Source: Erythrobacteraceae bacterium Alg239-R51 (lineage in GTDB: Bacteria > Pseudomonadota > Alphaproteobacteria > Sphingomonadales > Sphingomonadaceae). From it: 64,000 nt of DNA. Below are positions 7,160-16,251 of the stretch, in pieces. The position numbers and the translations under genes were made by a program. The stretch spans positions 868,001 to 932,000 of the forward strand of contig CAMZOI010000001.1 in the NCBI GenBank assembly GCA_947331495.1, written 5' to 3'. Positions within the stretch are counted from its first letter, which is position 1; each line of letters begins with the position of its first letter. Below the pieces are notes generated by a model. The model was not told the origin of the DNA, ran no database searches, and worked only from the letters and a program-made list of their open reading frames with translations.

Positions 7160-9202
7160 ATGCAACGTTTCACGCTATTGGCGGCAACAGCTGCCGCCGC
7201 ATTCGCTTCCACTGCCGCCCACGCCGATGAAGGCATGTGGACGTTCGATAACTTCCCCGAAGAGCGCATGCGCGAAGCCTATGGTTGGGCCCCTGACCAG
7301 GCATGGCTCGACCGCGTTCAGGCAGCGGCGGTACGCCTGACGGGTGGCTGCTCGGCAAGCTTCGTTTCGGATGCAGGGCTGATCCTCACGAACCAGCATT
7401 GCGTCGCCAGCTGCCTGTTCGACAATTCGACTGCCGCGACCGACTATCTGCAGGATGGGCACGTCGCCAACCGCCGGTCCGAGGAATTGCCTTGTCCGGG
7501 TCAGCAGGCCGAGGTCGTCACGGCCATCACCGACGTGACCGACGAGGTGAAAGGCGCATTCGAAGGTCTGTCCGGCGAAGCGTTGACCAAGGCACGCGAT
7601 GCCCGGATTTCGGAAATCGAATCGGCCAATTGCACCGATCGCGAAACGACGCGCTGTCAGGTCGTCACGCTGTTCGGCGGCGGGCAGTACAAGTTGTACC
7701 AGTATCGCAAGTATTCCGACGTGCGTCTTGCCTGGGCGCCCGAGGCGCGTGCCTCCACCTTCGGCGGAGATCCCGACAACTTCAACTTCCCGCGCTACTC
7801 GATGGATGCAAGTTTCCTGCGCGCCTACGAAAACGGTGCTCCGGTCGCGACGCCATCGCACCTGCAATGGAATCCGCGCGCCCCCCAAGAAGGCGAGATT
7901 ACCTTCGTGGTCGGCAATCCGGGTTCAACCAGCCGGCTCTATACCCAGAGCCAGCTCGCCTTCGAGCGTGAAGTTCGTGTCCCAATTACCTTGACGACCC
8001 TTTCCGAACTGCGTGGGCGCTTGATCAGTGCCATGGATGAAAGCGCGAAGAAGGCCCGCGAGGGCCGCGACACACTCAACGGTGTCGAGAACAGCCTGAA
8101 GGTCTATATCGGCCGGACCGGCGCGCTGGGCGACCCGGATTTCAGCGCGCAATTGGCGCAGGCCGAAACCGAACTTCGGGAGCGGGTGGCGAATAACCCC
8201 GCCATTGGCGATCCGTGGAGCGATGTCGAAACTGCCATCGAAGCCTATCGCGCGCTGTACCTGCCAGCCCGGTTCACCGATCCGTCTGGAACGTTGTACG
8301 GATACGCGCAAGCGCTTGTCTTCGCGGCGCAGGAACGGGAAAAACCCAACAGCGAACGCCTGCCCGGTTACACCGAAAGCGCGTTGCCGCTGACCGAGAA
8401 GCGCCTGCTCGACGAGCGACCGGTATATCCCTGGCTCGACACGATGATGATGGAATGGAGCCTGTCCAAGGCCCGTGAATATCTCGGCGTGGACGATGAC
8501 GACACGCGTCTGTTGCTTGGTCGGGAAAGCCCCGAACAGCTTGCTGAACGCCTCGTTGCCAACACCAGGCTCGGCGATCCGGCCGTTCGCCGTCAGCTCT
8601 GGGATGGTGGCCTTGCCGCCGTTCAGACATCGGATGATCCGATGATCCAGTACGCGTTACGTCTGGCCGATCGCCAGCGCGCCCTGGAAGGCCGGATCGA
8701 CGAGGTGTATTCCGGACCGCTGGCCATCGCCGGGGGCAAACTCGCCGACGCACGTTTTGAAGCCTATGGCGACACCCTCTATCCCGATGCCACCTTCACC
8801 CTGCGCATTTCTTATGGTCAGGTACAGGGCTGGGAAGAACGCGGACAGCAGATCCCTTTCATGACCACCATGGGCGGCACTTTCGAACGGGCGACCGGCA
8901 ACGAGCCGTTCGACCTCGCCCAGGCCTTCGTCGCCTCCCACGACGAGATCGATATTAATGCGGCCTATGATTTCGTCAGCACGAACGACATTATCGGGGG
9001 CAATTCGGGCTCGCCGGTCATCGACCGGGAAGGGACCGTCATCGGCGCGGCCTTCGACGGAAATATCCATTCGCTCGGCGGAAATTACGGATATGACGGC
9101 ACGCTCAACAGGACGGTTTCGGTGTCGACCGATGCCGTGCAGGAAGGCTTGGAAACGATCTATCCAGCGCCAGCCCTGGTGGCTGAACTGGCGGGCGGAT
9201 GA
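7160..9202 (+). CDS. S46-family dipeptidyl-peptidase (DPP7/DPP11-like)
   Basis: A 680-residue secreted serine peptidase of family S46, which releases dipeptides from the N-terminus of peptides in the periplasm. A signal peptide is evident (MQRFTLLAATAAAAFASTAAHA, cleavage near residue 22). The chymotrypsin-type His80 is in LILTNQHCV, the Asp is in the FGGDPDNFNFPRYSMDASF region, and the nucleophile Ser616 is in IIGGNSGSPVID. The length fits the 650-720 residues typical of the family. The start has a good GAAGGGG ribosome site at 7146-7152. It is a single gene, convergent with ugd. In these bacteria such enzymes probably serve growth on peptides. Confidence 0.93.
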   Translation: MQRFTLLAATAAAAFASTAAHADEGMWTFDNFPEERMREAYGWAPDQAWLDRVQAAAVRLTGGCSASFVSDAGLILTNQHCVASCLFDNSTAATDYLQDGHVANRRSEELPCPGQQAEVVTAITDVTDEVKGAFEGLSGEALTKARDARISEIESANCTDRETTRCQVVTLFGGGQYKLYQYRKYSDVRLAWAPEARASTFGGDPDNFNFPRYSMDASFLRAYENGAPVATPSHLQWNPRAPQEGEITFVVGNPGSTSRLYTQSQLAFEREVRVPITLTTLSELRGRLISAMDESAKKAREGRDTLNGVENSLKVYIGRTGALGDPDFSAQLAQAETELRERVANNPAIGDPWSDVETAIEAYRALYLPARFTDPSGTLYGYAQALVFAAQEREKPNSERLPGYTESALPLTEKRLLDERPVYPWLDTMMMEWSLSKAREYLGVDDDDTRLLLGRESPEQLAERLVANTRLGDPAVRRQLWDGGLAAVQTSDDPMIQYALRLADRQRALEGRIDEVYSGPLAIAGGKLADARFEAYGDTLYPDATFTLRISYGQVQGWEERGQQIPFMTTMGGTFERATGNEPFDLAQAFVASHDEIDINAAYDFVSTNDIIGGNSGSPVIDREGTVIGAAFDGNIHSLGGNYGYDGTLNRTVSVSTDAVQEGLETIYPAPALVAELAGG

Positions 9203-9209
9203 ATGGTCG

Positions 9210-9236
9210 GTGGGTCGGAGTTCAGCTCCGACCCAC
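9210..9236. terminator. Hairpin between S46 peptidase and ugd
   Basis: An 11-bp perfect stem, GTGGGTCGGAG against CTCCGACCCAC with a five-base loop, lies between the convergent genes; the loop holds the ugd stop codon. There is no U-tract on either side (GCTTATATATTC follows on the plus strand), so it may be a weak or factor-assisted bidirectional terminator. Confidence 0.5.
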
Positions 9237-10532
9237 GCTTATATATTCGAAGCCCAGACCCCGGACATCGTCCGGATGATAGATGTTGCGCAGATCGACC
9301 AGAACGGGTGTCTTCGCCAGATCCTTCACCCGACGAAGGTCGAGCGCGCGGAATGCGTCCCATTCGGTGACGATCACGACCACATCGGCGCCGTCGATCG
9401 CGGCGTAGGGATCGTCCTGCATTGCGACCTCGGGCATCAGCGGAGCCGCGATCTCCATGCCTTCGGGATCGTAAGCCGCGACCTCGACGCCCACGTCGGT
9501 CAGTGTCTTCGCGACGGCGATGGCGGGTGAATCGCGCATGTCGTCGGTGTTCGGCTTGAAGGTCAGGCCAAGCATGGCAGCTTTCTTTCCGCGCGCGCTC
9601 TCGGCCCCGCCAAGCGCATCGAGAACCTTGCGCCCCATCGCGCGCTTGCGGTTTTCGTTGGCGGTTACCACGGCTTCGACGATGCGCGTGGGACTGTCGT
9701 AATCCTCGGCTGTTTTGAGCAGCGCCAGAGTATCCTTGGGAAAGCATGAGCCGCCATAACCTGGCCCGGCATGAAGAAATTTCGGTCCGATACGGTTGTC
9801 CATGCCGATCCCACGGCTGACATCCTGTACGTTCGCCCCAACTTTTTCGCAGAGATCAGCCATTTCATTGATGAAGGTGATCTTGGTCGCCAGAAAAGCG
9901 TTGGCGGCGTATTTGATGAGTTCGCTCGTCCGACGGCCCGTAAAAAGAATCGGCGATTCGTTGAGGAACAGCGGGCGATAGACCTCGCGCATCACGTCGC
10001 GGCCGAACTCGTCCTCGGCACCGATCACGATCCGGTCGGGGCGTTTGAAATCATTGATCGCAGCCCCTTCGCGCAGAAATTCCGGGTTTGAAACGACTGA
10101 GAAGCGGCAGGTGGTGCCACTTTCCCGCAGTATACGCTCGACCTCGTCGCCCGTACCGACCGGGACCGTGGACTTGGTCACCACGACCGCATCGTTCGCC
10201 AGATGCTGGCCGATCTCCTGCGCAACCGCATAGACATATGAAAGGTCGGCATGGCCGTCTCCGCGGCGGCTTGGCGTGCCCACCGCGATAAAAATCGCAT
10301 CGACCCCAGAGATGCCATCTTGAAGGAGGGTGGTGAAGGCCAGACGTCCTGCCGTGACATTGGATGTGACCAGCTCAGCCAGACCCGGCTCGTAGATCGG
10401 CATGACGCCATCATGCAGCCGGTCGATCTTGTCCTGGTCCTTGTCAATACAAACGACTTCGTGCCCGAAATCGGCAAAACACGCGCCTGAGACGAGCCCG
10501 ACATAGCCCGACCCTACCATCGCTATCTTCAC
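9222..10532 (-). CDS. ugd: UDP-glucose 6-dehydrogenase
   Basis: A 436-residue UDP-glucose/GDP-mannose dehydrogenase that makes UDP-glucuronate with two NAD+, a precursor for acidic polysaccharides and lipid modification. The N-terminal Rossmann motif is MKIAMVGSGYVGLVSGACF. The middle holds VSNPEFLREG and TSELIKYAANAFLATKI. The catalytic cysteine is Cys263 in GYGGSCFPKDTLAL, and the C-terminal domain has MLGLTFKPNTDDMRDSPA. The length is standard. Its ATG overlaps the stop of the upstream metallophosphatase gene by four bases (ATGA), so the pair is co-translated. The symbol is by function; tuaD or rkpK are alternative names in related species. Confidence 0.95.
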   Translation of the reverse strand: MKIAMVGSGYVGLVSGACFADFGHEVVCIDKDQDKIDRLHDGVMPIYEPGLAELVTSNVTAGRLAFTTLLQDGISGVDAIFIAVGTPSRRGDGHADLSYVYAVAQEIGQHLANDAVVVTKSTVPVGTGDEVERILRESGTTCRFSVVSNPEFLREGAAINDFKRPDRIVIGAEDEFGRDVMREVYRPLFLNESPILFTGRRTSELIKYAANAFLATKITFINEMADLCEKVGANVQDVSRGIGMDNRIGPKFLHAGPGYGGSCFPKDTLALLKTAEDYDSPTRIVEAVVTANENRKRAMGRKVLDALGGAESARGKKAAMLGLTFKPNTDDMRDSPAIAVAKTLTDVGVEVAAYDPEGMEIAAPLMPEVAMQDDPYAAIDGADVVVIVTEWDAFRALDLRRVKDLAKTPVLVDLRNIYHPDDVRGLGFEYISVGRS

Positions 10533-11332
10533 GCAAATTCCCCCTGTTCGATCGTAAGCTCGCCGTCTTTTTCGATCGCCTGAATTGTGCGTCGGCTATC
10601 GCCTTCCAGCACCAGCGCGGTCAAGCGTCCGCTACGGAACGCACCCGTATCGATCCCTATGCGATGATCGGTGCGCTCGATTGTCTCGAAGATGGTATGA
10701 CCGTGGACCACGACATGGCTGAACGGCTCGGTGTGTTTTAGGAAACGCTCGCGGATCCAGCGCAAGTCGCTCGGGCGCTGCTCCTCCAGACTATGCAGCG
10801 GGTTGATACCTGCATGCACAAACACATAATCGCCCGCCACGACCATGTCTTCGAATGCTTCCAGGAAAGACCGGTCCGCCGTGGGCACCAGCGCATGAAG
10901 TTCGTCCTGCAGGTCTTTCATTGAAAGTTCGTTGTAGCGCTTGCGCTTGATACCGTAACTCAAGATCGTTTCGCGACCGCCATGTTTGACGAAATGACGC
11001 AGCATCTCCCTGTCGTCGAAGCTTTCAAGAAACATTTCCTCGTGATTGCCTGCAATGTAGCGGACCAGGCGCTCCTTGCCCCATGCGCGAGCGCGTTCAA
11101 TCACGCCGGCGCTGTCCGGCCCGCGATCGATCAGATCCCCCAGCAGGACGACCGTGGTCTTGGCCGCGCCGCGTTCGCGGTCGTCCGCCTCGACTGCTTC
11201 GATGAGACTTTCGAAGAGATCGAGCCGACCATGGATATCCCCGATCGCATAATACCGCTCGCCATCGGGCACGCGCGCGACACGACGATCGGCTTTCTTC
11301 TCCTTGAACAGCTGGCTAAGCGATCGAAGCAT
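10529..11332 (-). CDS. Metallophosphoesterase (PrpA/ApaH-like Ser/Thr phosphatase fold)
   Basis: A 267-residue calcineurin-type metallophosphatase. Metal-binding motifs appear in order: GDIHGRLD, GDLIDRGPDS, GNHEE, VHAGIN and VVHGHTIF. This matches the PrpA/PrpB and ApaH group, which act on phosphoproteins or dinucleoside tetraphosphates. An in-frame ATG exists at 11395, but 11332 is chosen because AGAAGGA lies just upstream and the protein then starts MLRSLSQLFKEKKADR. The stop overlaps the ugd start, suggesting linkage to envelope polysaccharide synthesis, perhaps by dephosphorylating a regulator; this is inference. Confidence 0.87.
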   Translation of the reverse strand: MLRSLSQLFKEKKADRRVARVPDGERYYAIGDIHGRLDLFESLIEAVEADDRERGAAKTTVVLLGDLIDRGPDSAGVIERARAWGKERLVRYIAGNHEEMFLESFDDREMLRHFVKHGGRETILSYGIKRKRYNELSMKDLQDELHALVPTADRSFLEAFEDMVVAGDYVFVHAGINPLHSLEEQRPSDLRWIRERFLKHTEPFSHVVVHGHTIFETIERTDHRIGIDTGAFRSGRLTALVLEGDSRRTIQAIEKDGELTIEQGEFA

Positions 11333-11595
11333 GGGATCCTTCTGGCGGGAATACGCACGGCCCGCGGAAATAGGTATTCGCGGGCTGACGGGCAACCGCA
11401 GGCGCAGCGAACTGGTTTTGCAGGCGCTAACAAATCACAGCTTTTGCTGCATCTGCGAAAACTTTTCCGCTCCGCATCTTGCGCTGTAGGCGGTTTGTGT
11501 GCACGATAGTTTCCGTACCCGCACAAGGAGCTGAAATAAAAACGGCCCGGCGGGTCCGCAGGTGGGACGAAGCGACACTCGTATAGGAGTTTGTT

Positions 11596-12381
11596 ATGCT
11601 GACGTCCTTTCGCGGCCACTGCGCCGTATCGCTCGCTGGCGCGAGCATCTTTCTTGCCCCACCAGTCATGGCGCAAGTCGTAAATCCAGCCGATGAACCC
11701 GGCGAAGCTGGCGACGGCGTCGAAGCCGGACCAATTACGGTTTCGGCCAATGTCGCGTTGACGACCGACTATCGGTTTCGCGGCGTTTCCCTATCCGGGG
11801 GCGATCCTGCCTTACAGGGCGGTTTCGACATTGCGCACGATAGCGGGTTCTACATTGGAACATGGGCATCGTCGATCGATGGAGGCCCTGCTTACGGGGA
11901 TCTTGAAGTCGACTTCTACGGCGGTTGGAGCGGAAACCTTACCGATGCCGTGGCAATCGATGTGGGCATCCTCTACTATCTCTACCCGACCGAGGATCTC
12001 GGCCTGGATACAGATTATTGGGAACCGTATGCGTCCCTCGGTTTCAACCTCGGGCCCGCACAAGCGACCCTGGGGGTAGCCTACGCGTTCGAGCAGGATT
12101 CGCTTGGCGGCGAGGACAATCTCTATGTCTATTCGGATGCAGGAATTGGCATACCTACTACACCGCTAACCCTGAACGCCCATCTGGGTTATACCGACGG
12201 GTCACTCGCCCCGCCTTTCTTGGCGGGCAGTGCTGACGATACTGGCTTCGACTACTCTCTGGGAATCAGCGCCAGTACGGGCATCTTCGAAGCTTCCGCC
12301 GCCTATGTCGGAGTGGACGGACCATCGATCGATGGCTTTACCGACGATGCGCTGGTGGTGACCATTTCGGCGAGTTTCTGA
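11596..12381 (+). CDS. TorF-family putative porin
   Basis: A 261-residue outer-membrane protein of the TorF/TIGR02001 type. A signal peptide ends at VMAQ near residue 26. After an acidic linker (PADEPGEAGDGVEAG) the family's first strand follows, VSANVALTTDYRFRGVSLSGGDPALQGG. Alternating-residue strands continue to a terminal phenylalanine (VVTISASF), as needed for assembly by the BAM complex. ATAGGAG upstream of ATG 11596 is a good ribosome site. The gene is monocistronic, convergent with nhaA. Channel activity is assumed from the family, not shown. Confidence 0.85.
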   Translation: MLTSFRGHCAVSLAGASIFLAPPVMAQVVNPADEPGEAGDGVEAGPITVSANVALTTDYRFRGVSLSGGDPALQGGFDIAHDSGFYIGTWASSIDGGPAYGDLEVDFYGGWSGNLTDAVAIDVGILYYLYPTEDLGLDTDYWEPYASLGFNLGPAQATLGVAYAFEQDSLGGEDNLYVYSDAGIGIPTTPLTLNAHLGYTDGSLAPPFLAGSADDTGFDYSLGISASTGIFEASAAYVGVDGPSIDGFTDDALVVTISASF

Positions 12382-12388
12382 CGGTATC

Positions 12389-12412
12389 GGGGGTGTGCAT
12401 TGGCACATCCCC
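12389..12412. terminator. Hairpin between convergent torF-like gene and nhaA
   Basis: A ten-pair stem with one G-T pair (12389-12398 with 12403-12412) and an ATTG loop lies 8 bases after the TorF-type stop and before the nhaA stop. It lacks a clear U-tract. It can fold from either strand and probably serves both genes. Confidence 0.5.
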
Positions 12413-12440
12413 AATAACGCTTCCACGGCAATCCGGCGCC

Positions 12441-13652
12441 TCAGTCCACGTAGGGTGAACGGACGTCGTCGGGATGCTTCGCCGACAATCTGAGGATTAT
12501 GAAGCCAACAATGGCCGAGATCAACGATCCGAGCAGGATACCGATCTTCGCCTCGTTGATCAGGAGCTGCTGGCCGGTGAATGCCAGGCCGCTGATGAAT
12601 AGCGACATGGTGAATCCAATGCCGCAGAGTATCGAAATACCCCAGACTTCGGGCCAGGTCGCCTGATCGGGTCGCGGTGCGAAGCCGATCTTGTCCGCTG
12701 CAAAGATGGCTGCGAATATCCCGATCTGCTTGCCCACGAAAAGCCCGGCGGCAATTGCCAATGGCAAGGGGGCGAGAAGTTGCTCTGTTCCCATACCGGC
12801 AAGGGGAACGCCGGCATTCGCGAAGCCGAACACCGGGACGATGAGATATGCGCTCCACGGGGCGAGGGAATGTTCCATCTTTTCGACCATGGTTTCATCG
12901 TCGGGACCAACCATCGGAATGCAAAGCGCTGCGACAACACCGGCGATTGTCGCGTGGATGCCGGAATTCAGGACGAAGTACCATAGCACCAGCGCGAGCA
13001 GTATGAACGGCCAGTAGCTTTTGATCCGTGAACGGTTGAGGACCATCATCAACCCGACGATGCCAGCCGCTGCGGCGAGCCACCCGAGCTTGATGTTGGC
13101 GGTGTAGAACAATGCGATCACGAGGACCGCGCCGATATCGTCCACAATCGCCACGGTTAGCAGGAACAGGCGCAGAGAGGCGGGACAGCGATTGCCGAGC
13201 AGGCCGAGAACACCCATCGCAAAGGCGATGTCGGTTGCTGCGGGAATCGCCCATCCGCGCATCAGTTCGCCATCCCCGCCAACGATACCGACATAGACCA
13301 TCGCGGGCACGGCCATCCCGGCGATGGCTGCAAGGATCGGCAAGCGGCGTTGCTGTGCCGTCGATAACTGACCCTCGATCCATTCGCGTTTCACTTCCAA
13401 TCCGACGACGAAGAAGAAAATCGCCATCAGACCGTCATTGATCCACAAGTGCAGATCATAGAGCTTGGGTATCGGAGTCCACGGCAATTCACCGTAGAAC
13501 AGCGATTGATACTCGCTTGCGAGCGGGGAGTTTGCTGCCAGCATCGCTGCAGCTGCGACCAAAATCAGGAGTATGCCCGCGGAGGCGTCGCTGACGAACA
13601 GCGCGCGAACCGGGGCAAAGACGAGGCGGAATGCTGATGGGCGTTCATTCAT
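12441..13652 (-). CDS. nhaA: Na+/H+ antiporter NhaA
   Basis: A 403-residue sodium/proton antiporter of the inner membrane that exports Na+ in exchange for protons at alkaline pH. The hallmark adjacent aspartates are in LTVAIVDDIGAVLVIALFY. Family motifs EWIEGQLS, NDGLMAIFFFVVGLEVKRE and a C-terminal GIGFTMSLFISGLAF are present, with about twelve helices. The ATG at 13652 is preferred over the in-frame start at 13703 because AAGGAG lies 9 bases upstream and the protein then begins MNERPSAFRLVF. It is divergent from the NfrB-like gene. A marine or saline habitat would fit but is not shown. Confidence 0.95.
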   Translation of the reverse strand: MNERPSAFRLVFAPVRALFVSDASAGILLILVAAAAMLAANSPLASEYQSLFYGELPWTPIPKLYDLHLWINDGLMAIFFFVVGLEVKREWIEGQLSTAQQRRLPILAAIAGMAVPAMVYVGIVGGDGELMRGWAIPAATDIAFAMGVLGLLGNRCPASLRLFLLTVAIVDDIGAVLVIALFYTANIKLGWLAAAAGIVGLMMVLNRSRIKSYWPFILLALVLWYFVLNSGIHATIAGVVAALCIPMVGPDDETMVEKMEHSLAPWSAYLIVPVFGFANAGVPLAGMGTEQLLAPLPLAIAAGLFVGKQIGIFAAIFAADKIGFAPRPDQATWPEVWGISILCGIGFTMSLFISGLAFTGQQLLINEAKIGILLGSLISAIVGFIILRLSAKHPDDVRSPYVD

Positions 13653-13734
13653 GTCGCGCGCTCCTTTTCGCAAAGCGTCGCCCGTTGCAAGGCCGCATTC
13701 CACCGGCTAACGCCTTCGCAGGGGGAAAACACGC

Positions 13735-15123
13735 TTGGAACTGGGGCAATTCACTGGCGGTGAATGGTTTTTGGTGGCGCAACACGAATTGTTGCTGTTC
13801 GCTGCGGTGTTCTTCGCATTCGGCGTAATCGACGAGCTGGCAGTCGATCTGGTCTATTTCTGGCTCGTCCTGACCGGACGAGGAGCGGATCTGCGGATCG
13901 ACGAATCCAGACTTTCGCAAGACACGCTGGCCGGACCGGCAGCCGTCTTTATTCCGGCGTGGGACGAGGCTGATGTGATCGGCCCGACCATGACGCATCT
14001 GCTCACCGTCTGGCCGCAGGACGCGTTAACGCTCTATATCGGGTGTTATCGCAATGACATTCGCACGATCGCCTCGGCTTTGGCCAGTGCCCGGGGTGAC
14101 AGTCGCGTTCGAATTGTGATTTGCGACGCCGATGGCCCAACCAGCAAAGCGGACTGTCTGAACCGATTGTACCGGGCGCTGCTAGAGGACGAAGCCCGGT
14201 CGGGCGAAGCCGTTCGCATGGTCGTGCTGCAGGACGCTGAAGACATGGTGGATCCCGCCGCGCTCGCAATACTCGACGACGCGATCGCCACCGCCGACTT
14301 CGTTCAGCTGCCAGTCCTTGCTCTTCCGCAGAGCAATTCCCGTCTCGTCGGCTCGCATTACTCTGACGAGTTTGCCGAAGCGCATGCCAAGACGATGGTT
14401 GTTCGTGACCGAATTGGGGCCGGAGTGCCGGGCGCAGGCGTCGGCAGCGCCATCGCCCGGCAAGTTCTAGAGAAGATGGGCAGCGAACCCTTCGCGCGCC
14501 AGTCGCTGACGGAAGATTACGAGCTTGGCTTGGGAATTGCCCGAATGGGATTGCGCACCCGCTTCGTGCGTTGCCGTACGACCGATGGCAGACTCGTCGC
14601 GACCCGGGCGTTCTTTCCGTCCCGGCTGGATATTGCGGTGCGTCAGAAAACACGCTGGATGCACGGTATCGCCCTGCAGTCGTGGGACCGGCTTGGCTGG
14701 ACAGGATCCTGGCCTGACTTGTGGATGCAGTTACGCGACCGGCGCGGACCATTGGCCGCAATACTGCTTGTCGTTGCCTATGTTCTTGTTTTCGGTGTTC
14801 TCGTTGCCCTGATGGCGTTTGAGCTCGGATTGGCCGAACCCGTTCCGCTGACACCGTTGCTGGAAGTTCTCTTAATGTTGAACCTGGCGGGATTTGTCTG
14901 GCGCATGGCGTTGCGCGGCTGGTTTACCGGACGCGAATTTGGCTGGCGAGAAGGGCTGCTCGCAATACCGCGCACGCTGGTTTCGAACATCATCGCGATC
15001 ATGGCGTGTCGACGCGCTCTCGTGGCCTATGTCCGGACCTTGCGTGGAAGTCCGGTAGTCTGGGACAAGACCGACCATCGAGACCACCCGGCTCTCGTGG
15101 ATTGGGACCGGAACCCCGCATGA
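13735..15123 (+). CDS. NfrB-like inner-membrane glycosyltransferase (family 2)
   Basis: A 462-residue membrane glycosyltransferase resembling the catalytic half of NfrB (phage N4 adsorption protein B). One N-terminal helix (about residues 18-40), a GT2 domain with AAVFIPAWDEADVI, a metal-binding LQDAEDMV near residue 167, TEDYELG near 259 and QKTRWMHG near 304, then helices at about 340-365 and 378-395. It ends at 462 residues, whereas E. coli NfrB is much longer and carries an extra C-terminal MshEN/GspE-N-like region; that region is absent. The start is TTG at 13735 with AGGGGGA upstream, as no ATG precedes the domain. Its stop overlaps the next gene's start (ATGA), so the two products probably form one polysaccharide export unit. 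Confidence 0.8.
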   Translation: MELGQFTGGEWFLVAQHELLLFAAVFFAFGVIDELAVDLVYFWLVLTGRGADLRIDESRLSQDTLAGPAAVFIPAWDEADVIGPTMTHLLTVWPQDALTLYIGCYRNDIRTIASALASARGDSRVRIVICDADGPTSKADCLNRLYRALLEDEARSGEAVRMVVLQDAEDMVDPAALAILDDAIATADFVQLPVLALPQSNSRLVGSHYSDEFAEAHAKTMVVRDRIGAGVPGAGVGSAIARQVLEKMGSEPFARQSLTEDYELGLGIARMGLRTRFVRCRTTDGRLVATRAFFPSRLDIAVRQKTRWMHGIALQSWDRLGWTGSWPDLWMQLRDRRGPLAAILLVVAYVLVFGVLVALMAFELGLAEPVPLTPLLEVLLMLNLAGFVWRMALRGWFTGREFGWREGLLAIPRTLVSNIIAIMACRRALVAYVRTLRGSPVVWDKTDHRDHPALVDWDRNPA

Positions 15124-16205
15124 AAAGTCCCGCGACCGAAAAACGAGGGCAGCCACTGCTCTTCCTCGGCCTGCTGCTGGCCAGCTGGGTGCTTGTGCGC
15201 GTAGCGACATGGAGTTCGCCATGGCCGATGGGTGCGACCGAATTGCGCCCCAATGCCGAAGCCGCGGGCGCGCTCAGCGACAAAAGTCGCACCGTCACTT
15301 TATTGCCTGCTACCAACGACGTTCCAAAACGTGTGGGTTCTCCGCAGCCAGCATCGAACCCTCGGCACCTGAATGCGAACGTCGACAGCGTCCATGTGCG
15401 CCGTCCGCTACAAGCCAGCGCGATCGCCAATAATTACACTTCCTGGATGACTGGATCTGGGGGTGATCAAAGAAGCACTTACCACTTGCCAGAGCGCGCG
15501 GTTCCAATAGTCGGTCCTGGTTCGCCTCTAGTTGCGTATCCAAAGGACGGGGAAAGATTGGCAACAGGCCGGTGGCGCTTCGATAGCTGGTTGTTCCTGC
15601 GCGACGGTTCGCCCGCAGGGCTAGGCGCTGCACGACCTGCGTTTTATGGCGCAAGCCAGATCGGCGGCGTCCTGACTTATCGCCTAAGTGAGCGTTCGGC
15701 ACTCTACCTCCGCGCAAGCCAGGCGCTGGTGGATCGCGGCGAAAAGGAGGTCGCGGCAGGCACAAGTTTCCGTCCGATCGGCGCTTTCCCGGTCACTGCG
15801 AATCTTGAAGTCCGCGCAACCGATCGACCGGGCGGCTCCGAGCTTCGGCCGGCGGCGTTCATTGCCGGCGGATTTGAGGGTCAAACTCTTTCAGCAGGCT
15901 TCGAAACACGCGGATATGGCCAAGCGGGCTTTGTCGGGGGAGAGTTTGCAACCGCATTTGCCGATGGCTCCGTGCACGTCGAGCGTCCGATCGCAAATTT
16001 CCCGTTCGGGGAGGTTCATCTTGGCGCCGGGGGATGGGGCGGCATGCAGGAGGGCGCTTCCCGGCTGGACGGTGGGCCCACCGTGCGGCTGGACCTTGAC
16101 GTTGCGAAGGTTCCGGTTCGGATAGCGGTCGATTATCGCATCCGGCTGGCTGGTGACGCCGAACCGGCTTCCGGACCTGCCATGACGATATCGACCGGCT
16201 TCTGA
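15120..16205 (+). CDS. Small membrane-anchored, NfrA-C-terminus-like beta-barrel protein
   Basis: A 361-residue protein overlapping the glycosyltransferase gene by four bases. It has one N-terminal helix (about residues 11-27, LLFLGLLLASWVLVRVATW), a low-complexity linker to about residue 110, and a C-terminal half of alternating hydrophobic strands (GGVLTYRLSERSALYLRASQ, ELRPAAFIAGGFEGQTLSAG) ending in Phe. The C-terminal part recalls the NfrA C-terminal domain, but the long TPR region of NfrA is absent. A role as outer-membrane or periplasmic partner of the NfrB-like enzyme is inferred from coupling and this weak resemblance. Without database comparison it should be treated as a hypothetical envelope protein. 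Confidence 0.6.
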   Translation: MKSPATEKRGQPLLFLGLLLASWVLVRVATWSSPWPMGATELRPNAEAAGALSDKSRTVTLLPATNDVPKRVGSPQPASNPRHLNANVDSVHVRRPLQASAIANNYTSWMTGSGGDQRSTYHLPERAVPIVGPGSPLVAYPKDGERLATGRWRFDSWLFLRDGSPAGLGAARPAFYGASQIGGVLTYRLSERSALYLRASQALVDRGEKEVAAGTSFRPIGAFPVTANLEVRATDRPGGSELRPAAFIAGGFEGQTLSAGFETRGYGQAGFVGGEFATAFADGSVHVERPIANFPFGEVHLGAGGWGGMQEGASRLDGGPTVRLDLDVAKVPVRIAVDYRIRLAGDAEPASGPAMTISTGF

Positions 16206-16251
16206 CGCGGTTCGGCTTTTAACCGGGCCGGGGCTGCGATAGGGCGTCTTC

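Noticed and set aside
15310-15765. Minus-strand frame inside the NfrA-like gene
   Set aside because: Arg/Pro-rich antisense frame; the plus-strand frame is coupled to the glycosyltransferase gene and has a clear membrane anchor.
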